Source of the DNA: Populus alba
Taxonomy: Eukaryota; Streptophyta; Magnoliopsida; Malpighiales; Salicaceae
Direction of reading: 5' to 3'
Length of the DNA: 64,000 nt
Assembly (NCBI RefSeq): GCF_005239225.2
Contig: NC_133292.1
Location: forward strand, 6,792,985-6,856,984
Positions within the stretch are counted from its first letter, which is position 1, and every line of letters begins with the position of its first letter. Position numbers and translations under genes: made by a program. Of this stretch, positions 23,701-36,659 are shown one piece after another. The notes under the pieces were generated by a model. The model saw only the letters and a list, made by a program, of their open reading frames with translations. It searched no databases and was not told where the DNA came from.

Positions 23701-24780
23701 TATTTCGAAAAGTCTTTAAATCCTGCCAACATAAACTATTTTTTTAAAGTAAGAAGACTAATATCATCAAGTTTTGCACTTCCTTGGCTAAAAGAAGGAA
23801 ATTAAAGACATGATTAACCACTAAATTTACGAAAATAAACTATTCCCTGAACATGTTAAATTTTGCAGGAGATATCATCATAAATTAGTCCTTCTAGTTT
23901 TGTAAAATAAATTAAAATAAGTCTATAGTCTAAAAAAAAACTAATCAAGTGATCATTATTGATCAAGCTTAATTTAATATTTATTTATTTCTCCTATTTT
24001 GTCATCAATCTTTTCATATTATTTATTTTATTTCCGTACCGTTTCTATTTTCTTCAAAACAAAACAAAAATCGGAACAAGGCATATGATATTAATGTAAT
24101 GGACTAAGTTAATTATTTTTTTTTAAAAAAAATTAAAAAATAATATAATTTATTTTTTTAATTGAACAAATAATTTATGATTATTATATAAACTAAAAAA
24201 TAACAAGTATACTGTTGACCCCCTCACAAAACACTATTCTTTTTCATAAAACCCGCAACCAAGCATAAACAGTGATCCAGTTCCCTCCGATTTAAAGTGG
24301 CTGCGTAGAGTGAGAGTCCGAGACCTGAGACCAGAGCACCTAAGGCTACCACCTCCTCTACCAGCTCAGCCCTATGAAAAGAAAAGGAGGTGTTCTTGAG
24401 AATTATTCCAGATACCATCAAAATGGGGAGAGAATAGCTTTCCAAAATTAGAAAAGATTAGAAGCCCACTAGCCACCTCTTTTGTGATTTTCAGATAATC
24501 ACCGAGTTTTATCTAATCACATTTGCTAAACTGTAAAGTGCAATCTCTTAAACCACCGATTTGAAATGATCTCTTCGTGTCTCCTTCCTCTTGGACTTCA
24601 ATTAAACTAAACTCCCTCATTAGAAGCAATCATGCTTAATTATTATTGCATAAAGATCAACATCCTTCTAGAACTTGTTGAGGGCTACTTTTGAAACCTA
24701 GCCTAGCTAGATCATGACCAGAGGAGAGGAGAGTCCCTGCCCTTTAATTTTCTTTCCTACCACATGGGAAACAACATGTA
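20726..24780. other. AT-rich intergenic DNA
   Basis: No gene recognised. Near 21490-21525 the phrase ccttgattacag occurs twice in tandem. A G10 run lies near 22975-22984. A minus-strand 73-codon ORF at 24224-24445 lacks any family signature. Confidence 0.35.
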
Positions 24781-27416
24781 TTGTGCTGAAATATATATTT
24801 TAAATGTTTCTTTAATTAAAAATATATTAAAAAATATTTATTTTTTTTTATTTTTATTTTTTATACCAATACATTTAAAATAATTTAAAAAAATTAATTT
24901 AATTGTTAAAACAATACTATAAGAAACAAACTAAAAAAAAAAAAAAAAACTCGTTTACTATTGATTTATTGTATAAATAATTAAAAAAAATTTTAAAAAA
25001 CAACTAAAAAAAAACGTTTCACATTTTATTTTAGGAAACCTGCGAGGCTTTGACAACAAACAATATTTTAAATCGTTAGAGAAATGCTTAATTTCCACAA
25101 TCATTCAATTAGATTTGCGTACAAGAGATACCTAGCGTGGTTCCGTGCCCCAAATGCCATCTCTGTAACATGCAAATACAGTTAACAATCCCACATTAAA
25201 AAATAAATATAAAATTTATTTATTCAGATCATGCGGGCAATTTTAATATGAATTCTTAACAAGCAAGTAATTCTAGGACAACAAATTTGTGGTCCAGCCT
25301 GGTGCTTAAAAAATTACTCAACGTGCCACAATTACACGTCTGATCAATTTTTTGTTCCATCCATACAACCTTCATCGCCATTTTTCCATGTTGTTAGTTC
25401 CTCTGAAATGCAAAAATGGAGAAAGATTAACAAAAAAGTAAAAGTAATTAAAAGATAATAATGAGGAGGAAAGGTGTGGGGTGTGCTTACTTACTGGATC
25501 ATGCTTGCCATTCCAGTTCAGCTGTTTTTTTTAATAATTTTTTATATTTTATAAATAATATAAAAAATTAATTTTTTAAAAAAATAAAAAAACATTTTTA
25601 AAATACAATCCCGAACTAAATCTTCGTTAACACGAAGGGTCGTGTTTACCAAGAGGAAATTATTGGAGGTCTGAAGAGGTGAAATTGGGACCCACAAAAT
25701 GTACGGCTTCATGCCACCTCCGTTAATTTTGGTAGGGGTCCCACTCTATTATTATTCCTTGCCTTTCTCTCGAGCACCGTGCCTTGTCCCTTGTCTGCCC
25801 CTTTCTCCTTTAGATTATTAATTGTTAATTACCATTGCTAGTTCCTTACTTTACTGATCATTAGGGTAATTAATAATTTAATTGTTTTGTAATTTTGTTT
25901 AATTTAAAATATCTTCATGCGAGAAAGTTGATGGGTTTATCTCTCTGAATCACGTGCATACAGCTTCTTTAGGTCGCTTCAATTAAATTAATCACCGACC
26001 ATGACCATGTCCGTACACATTAGCCATTTCTATGTTATCCTTCGGGAATCCTGTCTTTTTGTTTTTTTACCCCTCTTTCTTGTTATTTTTCACTTCCACT
26101 TTAAAACTTGTTTTGTCCTCTTTTGGATTGCATTTCAACCGGATGTTTTTAATCAAATTTTCATTTTTTTAAAAAAATAATTTTTTAAATATTGTTAGAT
26201 AATTCTATTATGTTCATGTGATACAAATATTTTTATTTTAATAAAATTTTAAATTAAAAACACTTAAAAAATAATATCTTCCATGCTTCCAAGTATTCAC
26301 TCTACGCATACTAGGTTTTGGAATGTGAAATTATTGCTGAATACAAGAAATGCGCAGCCTGAAATACAAACTACTCCTTCGGTGCTTCTTCCTCTCTGCC
26401 ACCACTTATTTAGCATACGATTAATCTTGGAAAAGCTGGATTTCAATTTTTACTGTCAAGGGCTCAGTACGTCTAGCACTGAAAAGGTGAAACGGCACAG
26501 TATGGTAAATTGGGTTTTAAAAACCTCTTAAAATGTGTAATGCGGCATCCCAGGCGTTCAGGTCTGCAGGTACGCTTCCTTTTATATATATATAAAAAAA
26601 AAAACATTGCAGGGAGACAAACTATTAACTATACTCTTAAAATTAAGAGTCGCCATGCTAGAAGGTAAAAAAAATTGTACTCAAATTAACATCAAAGGAC
26701 TCTTGCAAAGAAATTCAAAAGATCCAATCGTTCTGCTCTTGATTACAAAATTACAGTGTTTTAATTGTTTTTAGGGGGGATGCTTGTTACTGTTTTCTCA
26801 AGGAAGTCGTATAAATATTATAAAAAACTAGGATTTTCTTCAAAACACATCACATCCAAGTTGGAATATGTGTTATTTTGAGAATTTCAACCAGCAGCAA
26901 ATTTTATGCATTGCTTTTCGTTAATTTAGTAGGCATGCAGGATCCGAAGCTCTTGCGTGGAGCATGACCGCTGCCTGTAAACGACACAGAACCCAATCAT
27001 GCAAAATTCTTTTCTTAAAAATAACTCAATCTGACCTAATCCATGTGTAAATCAGTATAATTTTATTAATTTGGATTGCTTAGCATGGTGTAACTTGTAG
27101 GTCTAAATTACTCGATTCATCCTATACGCTAAACCATTACAATTAATCCAGCGATGTAAGCTGCCCTGCAAATGTTTTTGGTTTGAATCGAACACCAGAT
27201 TTGAAATATACGAGATCAATAAAAATGATTTTGATATTATGGTATAAAATGCTTTTTAAAAAATAGTTTTTACTTAGAAAATATATCAAAATATTTTTTT
27301 TAGGTTTTTAATATTTTAATTTAGTAAAAATTATAAAAAAATACTAAAAAAATTAATTTCATTTTTTTTAAAGATATATAAAATACGTATTTAAAACATG
27401 ATAAAAATCAAAAGCA
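24781..27416. other. AT-rich intergenic DNA with fragments of a short repeat family
   Basis: Four A/T-block segments (about 24785-24930, 25520-25620, 26110-26280 and 27225-27415) resemble internal parts of the MITE-like copies at 9.0 and 10.1 kb but lack recognisable ends. The intervening sequence has no supported gene. Confidence 0.35.
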
Positions 27417-30060
27417 GTTGAAAAACGCAATCCAGGCAAGCACATGGGGCTCGAGAATTTTCTTGGCGAATCCTCCAGCACAATCATTGGCGACTTTTTG
27501 TGATGAATGCGTGCAAACTCTTCCAAAACATCTCATTATAAAAAATAAATACAGATATCTTCTATGTAACGGAACAAGCAGCTACTGGTTCAATATATTT
27601 ACATGGGGAGAAGAGAAGAAAAGTGAAAGTGAAGACAAATTTATATATATTAGATCGTATTTTTTTTTTTATAATTTGGTTTGTGGTCATCACCCTACAG
27701 TCAGATTGCAAGATATTATATGCAAGGAAACGTTTTTTTTTTTTTTTTCTTTTTTAACGTGAATAAGGAAAACAACTTCAGTGCTTAGGGTTGAAATTAA
27801 TCCTCCAAGGTTTTTTTCTTGTCTGCCCTCACGAATCTCTCCCTTTTTTTTTTGGTTTTTGTTGCTTTTGTCAAAGAACTCCACTCGTATTTCCATTGCT
27901 AGCATGTTTTTCAAATAAAACGTGATTAAATGCACTTGTCAATCGCATTTTAAGCTGTGACCAACATCATTTCTCACTAAACTGTCAACCTTTTTCTGCT
28001 TTTTCTCTGTTCATCCCATATATATCGTGCAAATTGTCAAATGATTAAAAGAGGATCTAATGAGGAACCCTAGAGACAACAAATCAAGGGCTTCCATTGT
28101 GGTGCCGATGGCTTAGCTTTTCACGGTTCAAATTAAGTTCAAACCTTCAACTCGTAACTCATAACAAAATGGCTGCAAAAGGCTGACTCTTAAATCCACA
28201 TTCAAGTGTTTGTACTCTCCAGTCGCTACTGCTTGTACTCCAGTGACTGATTTATTGTTCGTGTTCCCATTAACGTTCTGGGCACACGCACCTCTCTTTT
28301 TGCCTCGGAGCTCTTGTCGCCTTTATACGAATAAGCCTCAGCTGGACCCTATAATAAATGAGATTAAAAGTTGGGCCCAACTACTTGGGCTAGCTAGCCG
28401 TGTGGTTCAATTTCAAGTACACCCAAAATGGGTCGTCTGTTGTTATCTTTCACGCATTCGGTCTACCTTATCCTATCCCTAGAAGGATATGAGCTGTGGT
28501 TGTTCAACCAAAAAAAAGATGCCGGGAGGGAGTTCCGCGATGGACGTGGAAGCGAGAGAGAAGATTCTCAGGCAGGCAAGGAGGGCGGACGACTTTTACC
28601 GCGGCGTGTGGCTAGGGAGAGAATCAGAGTAGAAGAAACAGGGAGGAAAAAAGTAAACGGAGTGAGAAAGAGGAGACAGGCAAACTATTTACAGATCACA
28701 ACTCCATACAGAGTCACCCTCAAGACCCAACACGCACAAACTCAAGCACTCACAGATAGACTTGGAAAAAAAAATCCACTTTTTTTAAAAAGAAAGCGGC
28801 GCTCGCAGATCCTCTCTCTATACACGCCGCGCCTACTCTCTCCCTCACTCTCTGAATATTTTCTTCTTTTTTATCTCCATATCTCTGACAGTAGCTATCG
28901 TTCATAAATTTCTCCTAGCCAGTGATCACTTGTTGCTGTTCTTGTGTCACTCAATCTATAGGCATAACTAGCCAGTCACTCACTCTCACTTTTCAAATAA
29001 ATAAAAATAAGAAAGGACATCTTCTAAAACAAGTGCATTGTCATGCAGTGCGTGAGGCTTCTTGCTCTTCTTTCCAGTTGTTTCAACAACCCAGTCCCAA
29101 GAGATTGTTTGATCGCATCCACCAGATCTTACCTTTCCAGTTTCAATTCTAGTTCAACTAGAACGACACCACATTTGTTGAGAATTGAAAACGAAATTCC
29201 ATCGTTAATATTCATTATTTGAAAAAAGATCCCAAAAACGGTATTTCTTATAAATATTAGACTTGCTTAAAGAAGAAAACTCACTTGATATACGCAGGAT
29301 AAAATCGTTTTAAAATAATTAATTTAAAGATACACAGCTTTTAGAATCGTCGAAGAGCAGGGTGAGGGTACTGTAGGTGATATTAATGCAATACAGGAGA
29401 GCAGAGATATACTAGGGAAGTAGGGAGGAAGCAGAGGGGACAGCTTTTAGGGAATAGGTGACACACATGACGAGGCAGCTGACACTTAATTTCCCTCGAG
29501 CCCTGTGTTCTGAGGCTAAGTTAACCACTAATACCACACTAGCCTCTCCACGTCACTACAGTTTTGCGGTTTTCTTCCGACTACCTTTTTGTTTCTTTCC
29601 TACCCCTAACACGACGATGAGTCATAGAGCACGCGCACTTGTTTTCTCCGTCATACACGCTCCGTGTCTTTGCTTTCCACACTCGGCATCATCAATGCCA
29701 ACAAAAACAATTAGTTTTCCATCCGCTTCTTTCAAATTCCCGTCGGCAATCTTTAATTAAAAAATATTACTATGTTTATAATTTAAAAAACATTATACTA
29801 TTGCCAGCATCTCAGCTTGTGTTTATGCTCGAGCTCACTTATGTCTCTCTATATCGAGGAGGTAATTAAGGGGTCAAGAGCTATAATACAAGTATTAGAA
29901 ATTAAGGGGATTACTTTTCTACCTCCAATATATTAGTGATTACTTCTCTTGTGTGGCTACAAATGAAGGGGAGCAAGTAACTTCCCCCTTCTCGGAGGTG
30001 GTAAAAAAATAGCAAAAAGTCGAGCAAAGAAATCTCACCCACTCCGTCATTACTTTTTTT
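27417..30060. other. GC-richer intergenic segment with long random ORFs
   Basis: Plus-strand ORFs at 28210-28482, 28428-28907 (159 codons), 28922-29152 and 29458-29760 overlap one another and have no family motifs. CT-rich text at 28.8-28.9 kb and 29.5-29.7 kb resembles a plant leader or promoter, but no downstream coding exon could be read. It may be part of a non-coding transcript or a gene lost by decay. Confidence 0.3.
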
Positions 30061-31810
30061 TTTTTTTATTTTTTAGCAAAAAAGTTATTTCCATCCTTTT
30101 GTAAGTTGTGTTCAAACTAGAAAGAGTTTTTTTATGGCCTTAAACTTGCTTGAATTCAAATGACCATGCTCTTGATTGGTGTATGCTTGTAAGTGGGGTG
30201 AATATTATTTTTTAATATGTTTATTTACTTGAAAATATATTAAAAAATATATATTTTTATTTTATAAAATTTATTTTTAATATAATAACATTAAAAAAAA
30301 TATAAAAAAAATCAATTATTTTTTAAAAATACAGTTGAATCAGGAATTAGCTCACATCCATAGATGTTAATTTATAAATGCAAGAAATGGAAATAACTTA
30401 GGATGAGACTTAAAAATGGAAGAGGCCCCATGAACGAAAATAGGGATGCACGTAGGCATGATTATCTATCTATCTATCTATGCTGGGTTATTATAAAACA
30501 TAAGAAAAAAAATCTGGGTTTTTCTCGTTTAAAGAGACCGAATTTGATGCTGTTATTTTTTGGTTTTAAAATTTTATTATTATTATTTATTTTAAATTAA
30601 TATTTTTTTTAGTTTTTTTTAGATATTTTAACATTTAAATATCAAAAATAATTTTTAAAAAATAAAAAATATTATTTTAATTCATTTAATAAACATGCCT
30701 TTTATATTATGTTGTTAAGAAGATAGTTTGGTTGGAACGAAATCATATCCTGACCCGACAGACAATTCTGGGATGGGGTATGGCGCGTGGGTCTAGAAGA
30801 TTTATGTTGGATTTTGGAATGGAACTGGAAAAAAGAAGCCTGGGACAATCCACAGCTCAGAGCCCCATGATAGAAGGACTACATACGTACACGTGTCTCG
30901 ATACGTATGGTTCTGTAAAAAATAAGAATGGGGGTGTTAAGGGTGGTCGCTCCAGATTTGGTAGTTTTTAACATTTCTAGGGCAAAGGTATAACAACATT
31001 GGCTCCACAGATCATGTTTTTCTTTTCTTTTTCTTTTTTTTCTTTTTTCAAGGAAAAGAATTCTGTGCCCTTCAATTCACTATTACAATCTCCTTAAAGT
31101 CCTCACCAGCGGATCTTAATCCTTAAATTTTCTTAAATCATTTTTTTTTCCTTTTTTATTTCTCTTATTGAAATTAGCAAGTGGTGATTTTCTTCGGTTT
31201 CTTTTAAGAAACTCCCATCCTATGATTTAATAGCCCAACTAAACATAATGTCACTTAGTTTATTAAAAAACACAAAATTAATGTCATTCAGTTTTTCAGG
31301 GCCACTACATAATCATTAATTTTAAAATTTATATAATTAATCAAGATATATATAAATTAAATCAAATATTTATATTAATAAAAAAATATTTAATATTACA
31401 TGTAGGTGATACAAAACACCGATATGACTGAGACTGAAAAGTGAAATGGACCTATTACCCATCTAAAAATAGACTGGGCTTTATTTTCTTAGATTTTTTA
31501 TATTGTTACATGTTGTAGATATCCAATAAATTTTCTTTTTAGAGTGTTTGTTTGTGTTTTTTTAAAAATATTTTTTATTTTTAAAAAATTTAAATCAATG
31601 TTTTATGTTTGATTTTAATGATTTTATGTTGTCTTAATAAAAAAAATAAAAAATATATTTTTAACTAAAAAAACTTTTTAAAAATCAACTAACACTAGAT
31701 TACTAAATTGATATTTATAGTTTGTTTATGATTATTTTTTTGTTTGAAATATATTAAAATAATGTGTGTTTATATATTTTAAAATGTATTTTTAATTAAA
31801 AAAAAAAAAA
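30061..31810. other. AT-rich intergenic DNA
   Basis: It holds short fragments like the MITE-like family at about 30190-30350 and 31541-31695, and an (ATCT)n run at 30463-30481. No gene is supported. Confidence 0.35.
30463..30481. repeat. (ATCT)n microsatellite
   Basis: Nearly five pure ATCT units, 19 bp. Confidence 0.9.
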
Positions 31811-33793
31811 AACTCAAGACATCATATTGAAGTATGCTATTGTTGAAAAACCAGATGGTCCCCTTCTACAATGAAGAGGACTGGTCCCCAATCATACATC
31901 TATCTAATAAAATGACACATTTGACAGTTGATAGGGATTTGCAGCTTTGCAGGCTTAGGGGAAGCCGTGGCCCCTCGCCATCCAACCCCATCCAAACGAG
32001 CTTGAGATTTTTCGGTGGCAAACTCCAAAAAGAAAAGAATGAAGAAGACAGGCAGAGGGAAGGAGAAGTACTTTCGGCTTGCTTGGGCCCGTTTTGCTTT
32101 TCAGTTTTAGGCTTCTAGCCCACTTGCGACAAAATAGTTAGGCACTTTGGATTTTGACAGAAAATATTTAAAACAAAAATAAATAAAATAATATAAAAAA
32201 CAATAACAAGAAGAAGATATTTTCCGGGAAGGATATAATGGCAGAAGGATGTCATCCTCAAACCATGTTCTTAAATGCGGACTTCGGGACTTCGTGGATG
32301 GTTAAACAATGGTCTTCATGAATTTCCTGATATTTTCATTGAATACAGAGAAAAACACTGCTAATAGTTATAGGTAAATACATTGAAACTATTAGAAAAT
32401 GAAATTAGAATTAAAAAAAATTCCTCGTTATCACTGACACATAATTTCCACAGCAGACAGTGGTGTATGGCTGATATCATTGCGATCTAGATTAAGATAT
32501 CGAATAACGGTAAAGTGGTGTAATGTCCCTCAAAACATCCATCGCTTGATTGTCATTTAGAATTAGGGTTTTAGCTAAGTACATCGAAATTAAACTCCTA
32601 CCTCGTTTAAGCAAGTCTCTTTAATATCCTAACTGATACAAATCAACTTACAAGAGCTTACCAAGCTCATTGATGAAGTAAACAACAATTTCTTGAAATG
32701 CTCATTTACTTGCGCTGTCTGAAACTAGAGTAATAACATATGATCACACTGACACGTAAAAGCTAAGAATTTTTTTTTTTTAATCTCGTGGTGCCGTGCT
32801 GTTATTGTTAAAAGCATTACATTGAGTTTCCGAAGTTCCTTTCCCCTCCTACAGGAGGAGCATGCTCGAGGTTCTAACGTGCTTTGCCACTTCCTTTTGG
32901 ATGTAAAACAGACCCCTCATTTTGATGCTTACAATGAGGTCTTTATTGGGCCAAAATAGTAATTTGCTAGAAAGCAATTGCTTCTGGGTTTTGAATAGAG
33001 CAATTTATTGTTCCGGAGTGAAATCAGTCATGGCTGGAGTGTGACTTGAACAACTTTAAGGAGACTGGGAATTATGCAATTGTGATCTAATGGTAAATCC
33101 CCCTAATTTTATAACTCGTATTCTTGAAGCTCCCCAACCCCCAATAACCTTTAACATTACTAGCGTGAATCATGCAATTGTAACATTTTTTATCCTCGAC
33201 ATAAGATGCCCCGCCTGATGACAACTTCATGGGAGCCTAAGAACTAAGAACCGCAGCAGATGTCCCGCCGATTGCAGCAATATCTGAAATAAAGTTTAGA
33301 AGGCCTGATCTCAATCACCACCTCGACTTTGTTCATCCAAAGGAAAGTCTCAACTGGCATGCCAAATGTCCAGTGAGATGCTCAACACCAATAAGATACA
33401 AAAATGAAATCAGTCATAGATTTTAGTTGGCAGAAAGGAGATAACCAATCTGAACATTAGATGCCAGAAAACAATAGCATGTTAACATGAAGCATAGCAT
33501 TCCCCTTCAAGGGAAGAACTGACAGCAAGCGGGAATCAAGGCACCACGCAACATTGGCAATCAAGAGTACGAAATACCTGTGTGATTTTAAGCAATCTAC
33601 TTGAAAGAAAACACATCAGGGTGCCGTTTCTCAAGTAACATTGGCTCCACACTGTTCATCACATCTGTAAAAGTCTTAGTTAATTTACAACCAGCAACAT
33701 AGTAGCCTGATATCACACTTTTTGACCCTTAATTTCCACTACACCATAGCAGCAAGTGAACCACCACAGATGGTTCCTTGAATTCACACAAGC
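31811..33793. other. Intergenic DNA and probable 3' UTR of NRPB11
   Basis: The part next to 33793 is expected to hold the NRPB11 3' UTR on the minus strand. A plus-strand 94-codon ORF at 31834-32118 has no recognised family. Nothing else is supported. Confidence 0.35.
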
Positions 33794-36546
33794 TTAGTAC
33801 TGCCCTGGACGATTTGCAAGCTCAGCCTACAAACAAAAAATTTAGAAACATAATAGTTGACTTTTAATAAGTTAAATGGAGTGCTAGAAAGCAAAGACAA
33901 TCCTTTTCTTTTCTATACAAATATCTTGAGTTTCTAAAGATGTAGTTAATTGCTACAAAACTAAACAATACTTAGGCTTCAACATTAAATCTGTAAATAG
34001 TCTAAAATAAGAAGTGTTATAACCTAATTTTGATCTATTTGCTTTTAATTTAATTTTTTAAAGGAGCTAAAATTACGAATTAAAATATCAAAGACCAACA
34101 TTTACTAAAGGTGTGATTTGTCAAACTTTTGGAAAGATTAGGGACAATAGTGTGTTTTTTGTTTAAACAAACTATAAGATAAATTCATTTTCAATTTTGA
34201 ATCAAATTTAAATTTGAAAAAAAACAGGGTATTGTTCGTGTTTGTTTGGGACTGCAAGACTCTTGTGTTATAATTTTATAAATACACATTCTAGGAGACA
34301 AAAAGGAGGGGTTTCTACATTGAGAGCAAATCAAAAAGGTTTTGGAGAGACAAAAGAACTGTTGACCAATTAGAGTTATTAGTAACCCATAATACTGGGT
34401 GATGACTTAAACAAGACATTTCCTCTCAAAGAACAAGATGTCAAATATTTGTTCTGTTTTTTTTTTTTTTTAAAGTCACCGCAATGTCGGGTAGCGACAA
34501 AAAGATTCAAGCCTCTTTGAGATAATGGGGCAAAGTGATCCCATGGGTATACATTACAAGGCAAGAACACATTATTTCGATACAAAACCATTGAAACAAA
34601 GCAACAACGCTAATTTCTTGATGATAATAATAAAAAGCAATATCACCAACCAGATTACATTAAAATTACTAGCAAATGCCAGTATAAGCTGGCAAACAAT
34701 TAGCAAGGATATAGTCATGGCCCTTATTAGGAAACAACAATTCAATAAGGCTAAAATGTTGAACTTATGGGGCACACCACATGATTTAACTAAAAAAAAT
34801 TCTTACTAAATTGTAAGATGATTACCAAAATTGCCATGTGGCTAGGACTAAAGGTGCGAAGTTATGACCCTACAAAGCACACTCATGCAGTAAGCTAGAC
34901 TCCAATTCACAGCAACCAAACCTGTTCCTAGAACAAGTACAGTTGGGAAAGAAATCTGCTGTCACCATGGCTTACTAGAGTAAACATGGGCACGCACATG
35001 ACATTTTGTAGCAATGGGTGCGTGATCCAACATTCTACCAGACAGTGAGAGCCAACACTCAGATCATAACCTCCTCTGAAGATACATCTAGATGATGCAT
35101 GCTAATATGCTGTATCTAATCAGAAATTGAATCTCTTAAAATGAGCCTATGCCACAGCAATACACCCCCCTCATTATTTTGGCTCTATTTCAGCATGAAA
35201 TTTTGCAATACTGTACTGTTTTTACTATGAAAATATTTCGGGTGGGGAGAGCAGTAAAAGAAATAAAACCATCCCAAAACAACAATCCAGGAAGCATATC
35301 TCACCAAAAGGGTAACAAATATTAAAATTTCGAAAAGCAACTGAACTTTGTGCCGAATGGACACCTCAAAATGTGATATTTCTATTACTCTACTCCTGCT
35401 TTAGGATATGCAATCAACAAGGCCATAACGACCACTAGGTATTTCTCTTCTGTTTTATTTTTGAACAGGAGAGAGGAGATTGAGAGGAGCCGAACTTCAG
35501 ACTCCCCTGAAGTGTCAAAAGTACTCTCTCTGCCAACCCAATCTATGATGGATTGGTCATTTGGCTTTTCCGCTATTCAAAAAAGGCTCCCTGGGATGCT
35601 TTTCTATCATGTTCCCAGCATATATACAAGAACACTTCAACCAACAAATATAAAGACACTTAACTTCCTAGGAATATTTTATTTCAGTTGTATATAAACA
35701 ACCTAGCCACAAAGTGATTGCTCGAACTGACACGCCACCTTACACAAGACCTTGATTGAAATCAGCAAAGCTAAAGCCAAGTCATTTCTAAGCAATAACA
35801 TACCAAACAGAATCACATAGCAAAGCTGGCTTCTTAATTACATCAAACAAAGATGCTTCATTACAATTAAACCCTAACAAGCATTCAAATCAAACACATA
35901 TTCCAACAATAAATTAACAAACCGAATCACAAGAATGCCATACCTCAAAAGCATTCTTCAGATGGTCAAGTTCCTTGTCTAGATCATTGATGGCCTGATT
36001 ATACGCCTGCATTGGCGATGACTGGCTGGTTGTGTGAATCTACAAAAAACCCACATTCCAAATCGATTAAAAATCAAAACCTCAAAATTATTATAACATG
36101 AGAACCCACATTTCCACTACACACACAAAAAAGACAGATACGCTAAGCTTAGCATTACTAACCCTAACGATAATTTTGTACTTGAGAGGGTGAGGCAGCT
36201 TGTAACCAGCAAAGAGAACATTATCATCTCTGTGTAATTGCCTAATTAAACAAAATAATAATAATTATTAGAGTTTGGTTAAGCTAAGATCAACGAAAAC
36301 AACATTTTTTGGAAAAATACATAAGGAGTAATTTACATGCGAAGAATGTTGCCGATGGTGTGGTCTTCTCTCTCTACGGTGAACGACGCCGCGTTGATAA
36401 TTTTCGTATCTCTCTCGTACGAAACCCTAGCAAAGAGAAAGCGAATTAATGAAACGAAATTGGCGATTGAGAGAGGAAGAGGGTGAAAAATACTTTTTGG
36501 TGCCTTCAGGGACGACGAATCGCTCATAACGATCAGGGGCATTCAT
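33794..36546 (-). CDS. NRPB11: DNA-directed RNA polymerase II subunit 11
   Basis: Five coding exons on the minus strand join in frame with GT...AG introns: 36546-36494, 36426-36337, 36241-36163, 36039-35944 and 33826-33794. They give 116 residues, the usual plant length. The product is the small alpha-like subunit of RNA polymerase II. It pairs with NRPB3 through the alpha N-terminal-type dimerisation fold to start polymerase assembly in the nucleus. Clear matches are the start [10 protein letters not shown], the central [17 protein letters not shown] block (here [18 protein letters not shown]), LPHPLKYKI, and [19 protein letters not shown] before the C-terminal helix. The last exon is only 33 nt (10 residues plus stop) and lies beyond a 2117-bp intron (33827-35943). 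That intron holds a possible LTR remnant. A TATA box lies about 75 bp upstream of the ATG. Confidence 0.95.
34016..34545 (+). mobile_element. Possible solo LTR or LTR fragment in NRPB11 intron 4
   Basis: The stretch begins tgttataaccta, carries a TATA-like tataattttataaatac near 34270, and holds a block around 34475-34500 (aaagtcaccgcaatgtcgggtagcgac) of a kind I associate with plant LTR elements. Neither a partner LTR nor a target-site duplication was found, so boundaries are approximate and the identification is inference. Confidence 0.3.
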
Positions 36547-36605
36547 GGCGTCAAGTTTTTTTGTCTCCTTTTGCTCTGGGGAACACTGTTTGTGCGCGCA
36601 GAGCA

Positions 36606-36651
36606 AGTCGTTCTTGTTTTGTTATATAAAGCGCTTGCTACAAGAACGACT
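36606..36651 (-). promoter_or_regulatory. NRPB11 TATA box inside an inverted repeat
   Basis: On the minus strand, tttatataac at 36630-36621 is a good TATA box and lies about 75 bp upstream of the start codon. It sits in the loop of a perfect 11-bp inverted repeat, agtcgttcttg at 36606-36616 and caagaacgact at 36641-36651. The TATA call is conventional; any function of the inverted repeat is unknown. Confidence 0.6.
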
Positions 36652-36659
36652 AGGCAGGC

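Noticed and set aside
28428..28907. 159-codon plus-strand ORF
   Set aside because: Composition changes along the frame, it overlaps other ORFs of similar length, and no domain is visible; likely random in a GC-richer island.
34379..34809. ORFs of 67-94 codons on both strands inside the long NRPB11 intron
   Set aside because: They overlap each other on opposite strands and lack protein motifs; the region is intronic.
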